Below are positions 53,757-64,000 of a stretch of 64,000 bases of DNA, piece after piece. The position numbers were made by a program, and so were the translations under genes. How positions within the stretch are numbered: the first letter of the stretch is position 1; every line of letters begins with the position of its first letter. Source of the stretch: Planctomycetales bacterium (GTDB lineage: Bacteria; Planctomycetota; Planctomycetia; Isosphaerales; Isosphaeraceae); assembly GCA_027449865.1 (NCBI GenBank), contig DAIDKV010000093.1:1-64000 (forward strand), given 5' to 3'. The notes below the pieces were generated by a model. The model was not told where the DNA came from, ran no database searches, and saw nothing but the letters and a program-made list of their open reading frames with translations.

Positions 53757-56700
53757 ATGCCGACGGCCCCAACAAAGCGCCTGTCCCGACCCCGCCTCGC
53801 GGCGATGATCCTGGAATCCACGGCCACGACCGTCTCCATCGTCCTCCTCCTCTGGCTGCTGCTCTGGTTCATCCACAAGACCGTGCCCAGGGGAAGCGTC
53901 TCGGCCTATTACGCCCTCGCCGATGGCGTCCCGCCCGAGGAAGTCCCTTATCAGGAGGCCGATGTCCGTCGCCTCCGGGGAGCTTCCGCCACCGACCCGG
54001 TCCAGCCCTCCAGCGCCGGCGAGTGGGCCGACGCGGTCCTCGCCCGCGCGCGGGAGGGCGGCAGTACGCTGGTCGCTTACATCTCGGCTCCGACCCTGGC
54101 TCGCGAGACCACCACGGCAAGCGAGCCCCTGGACCGCCTCCTCCGCAACCTGATCCGCGAGGCCCGGCGCGACGTCGTCCTGGCGATCGATCTCGCCCAG
54201 GTCGACAGCGACCGCGAGGTCGGCATCTTCGGCAACGCGCCCACCGCCCGGCTGGCCGACCAGATCCGGACCGCCCTCAAGGAACTGGGCAAGCCGCTCA
54301 GCAGTCTCCTGGTCCTCACCTCGGCCGCGCCGGGACAGCGAAGCTGGTCGGCCGAGGGGCTCGGCGAATCCATCTTCGCCCACTACCTGCGCCTCGGGCT
54401 GGAGGGCGCGGCCAGGGGCTGGGACGCGACCGAGCCCGAGTCCATCACCGCCGAGGGACTGCACCGCTACGTCCTCCAGCACGTCCGCCAGTGGGCCAGG
54501 CTGCGACGCGACTCGGAGCAAACCCCGGAATGGCTCCCCATCCTGCCCGACGGCGAACCGCCCCGAACCGTCTACCTGCGCCCGATCCGCACCGCCGACC
54601 CGCCCACGCCCGCCTCCCCAATCGTCGAAACCCCGCCGCCGGCCACGCAGACGAAGGAAAAACCGGCCGCCCTCGCGAAGTCCGAAAAGGGAGACGAACC
54701 ACCCGCCAGCCCCCCGCCCGATCCCTTCGCAACGCTCTGGAACGAGCTCTTCTCCGAGTGGAAAAAGCACGACGAACTCCGGGCCGCCGCACCCTACCGC
54801 GACGTCCCTGACGCCTGGCGGTCGTACCAGGCCGCGCTGCTCCGCGCCGAGCGCGGCCTGCGCGCCTCGCGTCGTGAACCCGACCTCTGGATCCGTCGGG
54901 CTCGCGAAGCCCTCTCGGCCGCCCGTGCCACTCGCGACCGCCTGGAGCAGGACAGAAAGGCGCGATCCCTCGAGCGCGACCAGTTCCCGTTCCGCCCGAT
55001 TCGTGACGATGCCGACAGTCAGCAACTGGTCGACGCGCTGGCCGTCCTGAAGGTCGGACGACGCCCCGACGGAATCCCAATGCCAGCCGCTCGCCCCGAC
55101 GAGTCCGCGCCCGCCCCGGGTAAGGCCGGAACCGCCCCCAGCGCCGCCAACGCCCCGCCACCGATCCCCCGCGCCTTCAACGTGCCGGTCGACCAGATCC
55201 GAGCCCTGGAGCTTCAGTTGCCGGCCTGGGCCTATCGCTTCCAGGCCGACTTCGAACGCCCCGTCTATTTCGCGGACGAGAGCCGATCGCGGCGGCTGGT
55301 CCGCCTGATCGAGCTGAGACACCAGGCGGAAACCGCCCTCGCCGCCGACCGCCGCGGCCTCGCCTGGATCCGACCGCTGATCGCGATCGGCGATCGAGAG
55401 CGGCGAAGGCTTCAGGATCGACTCTTCGGCTCGTCGAGCGAGATCGAGACCGCCGACGAGGAAGCCCGGCTCACCCACGCGCAGTCAGCCTACGACGCGG
55501 CCAGGGCCGCCATCGACCAGTTTCAAAGAGCCCGCGGAACGTGGGAACGCGCCGCCGCCGAGCTTCCGTACCTCGCCGAATGGGCCATCCGGAAATCGGC
55601 AATTCCCGGCCGGGGCTCGACCGGGCTTCCCACCGATCTCCTGCCCGAGACCGTGGCCACGGCCCTCCGCGAACTCGACGGCCTGGCGAGAGCCCTCGCG
55701 CCTCCCTCGGTCGAGGAATCATCCACCAACGACGAGGCCGCCACCACCGCCATCGAGGACCAAACCCGGAAGCTCTCCGAGTCCGCCGCTCGTCTCCAGG
55801 AAGCCCTCCGGGCCCTCGACGACGACTTCAAAAAATCCACCGATTCTTTCCTCGCCGGGGATTCGCCCGACTGGGTCGAGCTCGACGCCGCTCTCCGCCT
55901 CCCACTCCTCGAATCGACGAAACGCGAATTACTCCTGAAAAACCTGCTCGCGATGCGAGACGCGATCGAGGATCTCGCCGGGCCGAACAACGGCGAGAAG
56001 CCGTCCGCCGACGCCCTCGCGCCCGATCGAGGGTTCTGGGTCCGGGCCGCCGGCCTGGCCCGGATCGACCTGTCGCTCCGTCGGATCGGCAGCGTCGCGC
56101 CCACTGGCGAGCCACCCGAGGAGAACGCCGCGCTCAGCGTCATCTGGGAGGCCCTCCGGCGCCGGCCAGGCGCCTCGACCGAGCTGCTTCGCCTCTTCGA
56201 CCCGATCAACCGAATCGACGCCAGGCTCCGCGGCGAGGCCAGGGCCCGCCTCCTCGCGACGACTCCCGCCGACTCACCCCGCGAGATGGCCGCCGTCGAG
56301 AAGGCGCTGCGATCCCGGGACGCCGAGGCTCGACTCCTCACCGCGGCCGAGGCCGACGCGATCCTCTCCGGACCCGTCAGCCCCTCTCACGATCTGGAGC
56401 GGCTGGCCGACTGCGCCGGCCTCGACTTCCACCTGGCCCGGCTCCGGCTCGACAACGCCGAGGATCGCGCCCTTCGCTCCATCGCCGCCAATCTCGACGA
56501 ACGGAAAGCCTCCCTCGGCATTCAGCGAACAACGCTTCCCGCCGCCCCCGCCGGCCTGACGGTTTCCGTCGCCTCCTCGGGGCCGCTCGCGATCCGCGAG
56601 AAGGACTGGAAGACCGAGTTCCGGGTCGACATCGCCGCGTCTCCGGGCTCCCCAGCCGATCGGCCCGCCCTCCCGCCCGGTGAGGCGTTCGTGGGACTCG

Positions 56701-57683
56701 TCGGCCACGCCGAGGGGCTGACCGCCAACAACCAACCGCTCGCCGAGGTCCCCGGCGGCCTTGTCCGCCTCCCCGTCGAACTCGCCGCCCGCCGAAGTGT
56801 CTCGTTCACCGTCACCCAGACCGACAAGGTTCCACTCTCCGGCGATTCCGAGACCGTGCCCGTCGCCGCCCAGCTCTTCTATCGCGGACGGTCCAACCTC
56901 GCCGATCCCGCCCACGTCAACGTCCGGCCTCGCAAGATCGTCGAGCGCCTCGCCATCCGAATCCTTCAGGACCCGGACCGGCTTCGCGAAAAGTATCCGA
57001 ACATCAATCGAACCATCCCCGACCAGTTCCGCAACCACCCCGGCGAGGGCTTCTTCCACAAGGGCAAGGAACTCGACTACATCATCGAGGTCGTGAATCA
57101 AACCCCACGCCCGATGACCGTCACCGGCCGCCACTTCCTCGTCGACGACATGACCCAGCAGGAGGCCGAAACCCTCCCGCCGGTCGAGCGGCAAACACTC
57201 GCGCCAGGTGTCCCCGTCCGGATCTTCTGGAGCCGCGTCCGCGCCTCCGACGCTCCCAACGGCCGCCCCCATCTCCGAATCAAGTTCGCCGACCTCCAGG
57301 GCCAGGGTGACCTCCCCGCGTTCAATGTCCTCTTCAAGGAAGTTCCTCTCTCTTCCTACATCGAAATGCAAACGGTCAATGATCCCAGGTTCACGTTCGA
57401 CCAGGACGGCCAGCCGCGAGTGGAGCCCTGTTTTCTCGTCAAGATGCGGCGCAAGCCAAGCGATCCGGTCACCGAGCCGATCTCCGCGGGCGAGCTGGGT
57501 TGCGAGTTCCGGGCCGCCAACCTGATGCCGCCGAAAGTCCTGACGGGCGCCAGCCAGGATCGGCCGTGGATCTGGCCGGGCGACCCCATCGTTTTCTATC
57601 AACCCACGACGAACGTGACCGGGCCGATCGAATGGAAGCCGAGGATCGCGGGCGAATCCCTGGATTGGCGGACCGCGAACTAG
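53757..57683 (+). CDS. 1308-aa membrane-anchored protein with degenerate caspase-like region
   Basis: One membrane helix at about 22-40 (TVSIVLLLWLLLWFIH) is followed by a region (about 95-250) with a caspase-fold pattern: DVVLAIDLAQVDSDREVGIF, then LVLTSAAPGQRSWSAEGLGESIFAHYL. The catalytic Cys context (D-x-C-H-S-G) is replaced by D-L-A-Q-V, so it cannot be an active cysteine protease there. Long Ala/Arg/Glu-rich helical stretches, probably coiled coil, fill about 340-900. The C-terminal 350 residues look beta-rich. It is about TssM-sized with an N-terminal anchor, but no TssM (IcmF) motifs are seen. It lies between the lipoprotein and the kinase, so a periplasmic scaffold role is inferred. 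Start at 53757 chosen for the anchor. Confidence 0.6.
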   Translation: MPTAPTKRLSRPRLAAMILESTATTVSIVLLLWLLLWFIHKTVPRGSVSAYYALADGVPPEEVPYQEADVRRLRGASATDPVQPSSAGEWADAVLARAREGGSTLVAYISAPTLARETTTASEPLDRLLRNLIREARRDVVLAIDLAQVDSDREVGIFGNAPTARLADQIRTALKELGKPLSSLLVLTSAAPGQRSWSAEGLGESIFAHYLRLGLEGAARGWDATEPESITAEGLHRYVLQHVRQWARLRRDSEQTPEWLPILPDGEPPRTVYLRPIRTADPPTPASPIVETPPPATQTKEKPAALAKSEKGDEPPASPPPDPFATLWNELFSEWKKHDELRAAAPYRDVPDAWRSYQAALLRAERGLRASRREPDLWIRRAREALSAARATRDRLEQDRKARSLERDQFPFRPIRDDADSQQLVDALAVLKVGRRPDGIPMPAARPDESAPAPGKAGTAPSAANAPPPIPRAFNVPVDQIRALELQLPAWAYRFQADFERPVYFADESRSRRLVRLIELRHQAETALAADRRGLAWIRPLIAIGDRERRRLQDRLFGSSSEIETADEEARLTHAQSAYDAARAAIDQFQRARGTWERAAAELPYLAEWAIRKSAIPGRGSTGLPTDLLPETVATALRELDGLARALAPPSVEESSTNDEAATTAIEDQTRKLSESAARLQEALRALDDDFKKSTDSFLAGDSPDWVELDAALRLPLLESTKRELLLKNLLAMRDAIEDLAGPNNGEKPSADALAPDRGFWVRAAGLARIDLSLRRIGSVAPTGEPPEENAALSVIWEALRRRPGASTELLRLFDPINRIDARLRGEARARLLATTPADSPREMAAVEKALRSRDAEARLLTAAEADAILSGPVSPSHDLERLADCAGLDFHLARLRLDNAEDRALRSIAANLDERKASLGIQRTTLPAAPAGLTVSVASSGPLAIREKDWKTEFRVDIAASPGSPADRPALPPGEAFVGLVGHAEGLTANNQPLAEVPGGLVRLPVELAARRSVSFTVTQTDKVPLSGDSETVPVAAQLFYRGRSNLADPAHVNVRPRKIVERLAIRILQDPDRLREKYPNINRTIPDQFRNHPGEGFFHKGKELDYIIEVVNQTPRPMTVTGRHFLVDDMTQQEAETLPPVERQTLAPGVPVRIFWSRVRASDAPNGRPHLRIKFADLQGQGDLPAFNVLFKEVPLSSYIEMQTVNDPRFTFDQDGQPRVEPCFLVKMRRKPSDPVTEPISAGELGCEFRAANLMPPKVLTGASQDRPWIWPGDPIVFYQPTTNVTGPIEWKPRIAGESLDWRTAN

Positions 57684-57703
57684 GGCGGTCGAGGAGGCGC
57701 ACC

Positions 57704-60099
<2,396 letters not shown>

Positions 60100-60103
<4 letters not shown>

Positions 60104-63100
60104 TGACGACCTTGCGGGGATCGCACCCGGCCCGCTCGCGAGACGCGGTCCTCGTCGCGATCGTTCTGGCCTCGCTCGCCGGACAATCGCGGGCCGACGA
60201 GCCACCGGCGAAAGCCGCGAGCCCGCCCAGAGTCTGGGCGGTCCTGATCGGCATCGAGCGCTATGAAGACGAGGCCCGCTTTCCCAGGTGCCGGGGAGCC
60301 GCTCGCGACGCGATCGCGATGGCCCGCTGGATGATCGAGGAGGCGGGATGGACCCCCGATCACATCCACTTGCTGATCGATCGCGAGCCCTCCGAACCAG
60401 TCCCGTTCCGCGATCCGGCCCTCCGACCAACCCCACGCCTGCCCACAAGGCGCGAGCTCGACAGGGCGATCTCCGAGGGGCTCGCCGCGAAGGCCAGGCC
60501 GGGTGACGTCGCCCTGCTCTTCTTCGCGGGTCAGGCAGTCAGCCTCCCCGCAACCGCCGACGGCAAGCCCCCACGCGAGGGCCTGATCCCCTGGGACGGC
60601 GTTCGCGATCGCGTGGAATCGTGGTGGCGGCCAGGCGAGGCCATCGACCGGCTGGCCCGGACCGGCGTCTCGGTCGTCTGCCTCCTCGACACCTCGCCCT
60701 CCGGCCGCGTTCGGCCGCCTCTCCTCGACGGCCTGCGCCGGGATGTCCCGCCCGAACGGAGATCCCGGCTCCTTGAGAGCCTCGCCGGATGGCCGGGCGT
60801 CACCGCCTGGATGGCCGCGACCGACCACACGGCCGGCGAGACCGCCAGCGGTCAGGGCCTCCTCACCTCGGCCCTGCTCCGGACCCTCGGCACTCGAAAC
60901 GGCGAGAAACTCGCCCTTCACGCGGCCCTGCATCGCCTTCGACGCGACCCCGCGCTCGCCAGCCAGGGCTTCCGCACAGTCGGAACCTTCGCGCCGGGCC
61001 TCTCGCTCTGGCCGGCCGGCGTCCGCCTGACGCCGCCGCCCGTCGACCCGCTCCTCCAGCGCGGGCATGCCGACCGGGTCACCGGAATCGTCTTCCGCAG
61101 CGACGGCGGACGAATCTTTACATCCTCATTCGATTCGACAATCCGGATCTGGCGGGCCTCCGACGCGTTCCTGCTCGGCGTCATCCCCTGGACGAGTAAC
61201 GGGTATCACGCCCTGGATCTCGGCGGTGACGGCCGGCTCGTCTTCGCCGGAGGAGGTAAGGGAGACGTCCTCTGCTTCGACACGGCGACCGAGTCTCGCC
61301 TCGTCTGGACCGGGCTTCCCCAGCACGCCGGCCCGGTCGCGCGGGTCGCGGTGCTGGCCGACGGCCGCCGCGCCGCGACACTCGACGAGCTGAACGGCCG
61401 ATGCGTCGTCTGGCTCGCCGAGCCCGAGGCCGGACGCCTCGACGCTCGGCCGCCGACCGCCGAGTCGGGCGGCTTCCTGCTCTCGGCCGCGGCGAAGCCG
61501 GGCGAGATCGCCTTCGCGCTGGCCGTTCGCGACGCGAACGATCGGGAGACGATCCGCCTCTGCGACGCCGAGGGAAAGGTCCGCCGTGAGTTCCCGCCGC
61601 CGCCAGGGAACGGCCCACCGGATCGGATCACGGCCCTCAGCCTCTCACCGGATGGCGATCGCATGGCCATCGGTACCGACTCGGGACGGATTGTCGTGTG
61701 CAATTCCCATGGCGAACGAATCCGGCCTGATCGAAACATTCCCGGCGGCGCGGTTGGCCGGCTCTCGATGCAACCGCTCTGGCTGATGGCCGCGGCCGGC
61801 CAGTCGGTCTGGCTTCTCGAAGACAAGGCGAGGGCCGATACGGAACTCGCCCTGGGAGAGCCCATCGAACAGGTCGTCGCTTCGGCCGACGGTCGTCGGG
61901 TAGCGGCCTGCGGCCGTCAGGGGACGGTCCGAGCCTGGCGAATTCCTGCCACTGACGGCCACTGGGAGCCAATCGACCTGGGCCGGAAGATAGTCGGCGA
62001 CGGGCTCTCGCTCGCGTTCTCACCGGGCGGCGACGTCCTGGCCGTCGGCGACGGCAGCGGGCAGGTCCGCGCCTGGCAAGTCCCCGGGGGCGATCCCCGG
62101 CCAGCGATCCCGGCGTCCGACGGTCGGATCGGCCATCTCTCCGTCTCGCCCGACGGCAAGAGCCTGCTCCAGGTCACCTCGAACGGCCTCCGACGCTCTC
62201 CGGGCCGCGCGAGTCTCTGGCGGTTCGGCGAGGAGCGAGGGACGCGGTCCATCCCCGGCGCATTCCTCCAGGGCGGCGGCTTCCTCCCCGACGGCCGCCT
62301 CGTTCTGCTCGATGACCGCGGCCACGTCGTCCTTCACGACGCCGGAACCCTCGAACGCGCCGCCGTCCGGTTCCGCCGGCCTCTCGCCGAGGACGGCCGA
62401 GGCGAGACCGCCTGGGCCTTCACCACGCTCGCGATCTCTCGCGACGGCCGACGGATCGCCGCCGGAAGCGACGATGGACCGCTCGCCTGCGTCTGGGAAA
62501 CCACCACCGGCGCCCTGGTCCGGACCATCCGCTTCGAGGGCGACAAGGTCCGGGTCGTCCGGTTCGTTGACGACGACCACTCGCTCCTGACCGCCGGAGA
62601 CGACGGCCTGGCCCGGATCTGGAAGCTCGACGGCGGCGATCCCGCCCGGCCAACGGAGATCCCCCTCGCGCCCCGCCAGGAGCCTCTTCCGCCGATCCTG
62701 GCGGCGGCGTGGTCGCCACGCGAGGCCGGATCCCTGGCCCTTGGACGAGTCGACGGAACGCTCGAGATCTGGCGTCCCGGCCTCAACCGGCCGAGCCCGA
62801 TCGGCAACCTCGGCGGCGAGGTCCGCGCGGCCGCCTTCTCGCCCGACGGCAAGTGGCTGGCCGTCGCCGGCGATCACCCTCGGATCACCCTGATCGAGGC
62901 CGATCACCCAGGCCAGACCATCCCCCTGGCGACACTCCGCGGCGAGAGGAGAATGCGTCCGCATCACACCGAGACGATCACCGCGCTGGCCTTCTGGCCC
63001 GACGGCAAGTGGCTCGCCAGCGCCAGCCTTGACTCCACGGTCCGGATCTGGGACCTCGAACGTCGGGAGCTCTCCCTCACCCTGTCGACTCTCGACGACG

Positions 63101-64000
63101 GCGGCCAGTGGGTCGCCTACACGCCCGACGGGGTCTTCGACGGCTCGCGCGTCGCCGAGCGTCGGGTCGCCTGGCGGCTCGACCCCCGATGGTGGCCCGG
63201 CGAGGGAGACGGCCTGATCGCCACGTTCGACCAGCTAGGCGATCGGTATCGCGTCTATGACCTGGCCGCCTCGCTTCGTCGCGGAGAGCCCGTCCTGCCC
63301 GCCGAGCCTCGACCGCCCGACGGCCCAAGGCTCGTGATCGAGCCAGCCTCGACCGTTGGAACCGAACAGCGCGAAATCGTGATCCGAATCCGACCGAGCA
63401 CCGCCGGTCTCGCCGACCTTCGCCTCTACCACAACGGTGTCCCCCTGGCCGGGTCGCTTCGAGAGACCGGACCCGATCGCGAGGCGACCGTCCGACTGGT
63501 CGAGGGCCGGAACGAGATCTACGCAATGGGCGCCCGTACGCCCGACCAGCTTGGCTCGGGCGGAACGGCCGACGCCATCTCCAACCGGATCGAACTCGTC
63601 TGCAACACCCGAACGCCCGGCCGGCTGCACGTCCTGGCGCTCGGCGTGAGCGACTACAAGGCCCAGGCCCTCCGCTACGCCCACCGCGACGCTCAGGCCC
63701 TTGCCGACTTCCTCCGCCGCGAGGGGCTGCAAGGCAGCTCCGTCTCCGAGCCAATCGTCCTGACGAACGCCCAGGTCAGCCGCGCGGAGGTGGAGACCGC
63801 CTTCGAGGAACTCAGGCGCCGGGTGCGCGGGCGGCCCGAGGATACCGTGGTCGTCTTCCTCGCCGGGCACGCAAGCGTGCGCCGGGGACGATTCTGCCTG
63901 CTCCTTCACGACGCCGACCTCCCCGCCCAGCCAGCGGTCGCCAGCGAGCTCCTGGCCTTCCGCGGCCCGGCCGAATCGGCCGCCGCGCGGGCCCGAGGGC
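60100..64000 (+). CDS. Exported caspase-like/WD40/caspase-like protein (partial)
   Basis: Starts at ATG 60100 or 60103 after GGAGG, overlapping the kinase stop, and runs beyond the window (1300 codons seen). A signal peptide (to about residue 32) precedes a caspase-fold domain (about 44-300: VWAVLIGIERYEDE, GDVALLFFAGQAV, VCLLDTSPSGR). Its catalytic His is Gln145 and its Cys is Ser199, so it is a pseudo-caspase. WD40-like blades fill about 325-990 (SSFDSTIRIWRAS, SLDSTVRIWDLE). A second caspase domain starts near 1185 (LHVLALGVSDYKAQALRYAHRDA) and keeps the His (FLAGHAS, His1257); its Cys lies past the window end. Start and last position are otherwise open at the right edge. Confidence 0.82.

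Overview
The window (about two-thirds G+C) reads as a chromosome segment of a planctomycete, most likely an Isosphaeraceae-type member of Planctomycetota. The support comes from family signatures: a haem-c/DUF1549/DUF1553 (PSD1) protein directly followed by a DUF1501 protein, Ser/Thr kinases paired with an ECF sigma factor, WD40 proteins fused to protease domains, and many secreted proteins of unknown function. This placement is inferred from gene content; no marker gene such as 16S rRNA is present.

Layout. 1-6.6 kb: an inverted pair of heptanucleotide arrays, a Gfo/Idh/MocA oxidoreductase, a large M61-type metallopeptidase with a CBM9-like tail, a HigBA-type toxin-antitoxin locus whose toxin carries an in-frame amber codon, a flavin reductase and a small conserved gene closed by a good terminator. 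6.7-10.8 kb: the PSD1/DUF1501 pair. 10.9-13.4 kb: a nucleotide-sugar 6-dehydrogenase and a sugar 4-epimerase. 13.5-17.5 kb: tRNA-Ala(UGC), a TolC-type lipoprotein, a small secreted protein, tRNA-Cys(GCA) and an isochorismatase-like hydrolase. 18-26.3 kb: an HtrA-type protease fused to WD40 repeats, then kinase, ECF sigma factor, kinase. Both kinases start with an anti-sigma-like zinc motif, and the first is split by a TGA codon.

26.4-30.6 kb and 41.6-64 kb form a type VI secretion (T6SS) locus. VgrG, a DUF6931-like protein and PAAR come first. After an interruption come tssA, tssB, tssC, hcp, tagJ, tssE, tssF and tssG on the same strand, often with overlapping or nearly touching ends. No TssJ, TssK, TssL, TssM or TssH (ClpV) is recognisable in the window. 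In the place where a membrane complex might be expected lie a proline-rich lipoprotein, a 1308-aa membrane-anchored protein with a degenerate caspase-like region, a transmembrane Ser/Thr kinase fused to a formylglycine-generating-enzyme-like domain, and a caspase/WD40/caspase protein that runs off the window end. This four-gene module is the best candidate here for an undescribed system, either a replacement for the usual trans-envelope part or a regulator of it.

30.6-41.5 kb is an accessory island between the two T6SS blocks. It holds a CdtB/DNase I-like nuclease (candidate effector), a PAAR remnant, a sigma-like gene, a zinc-ribbon protein of unknown function, a gene broken by an 8-bp tandem duplication, VOC, DoxX and LURP-one genes, small secreted or toxin-like ORFs, a Phd/PIN toxin-antitoxin pair and an eroded IS5-type transposase. 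Two 5' stubs of the methyltransferase gene that borders tssA lie inside the island. They suggest that cassettes accumulated by repeated duplication or insertion at that gene's 5' end.
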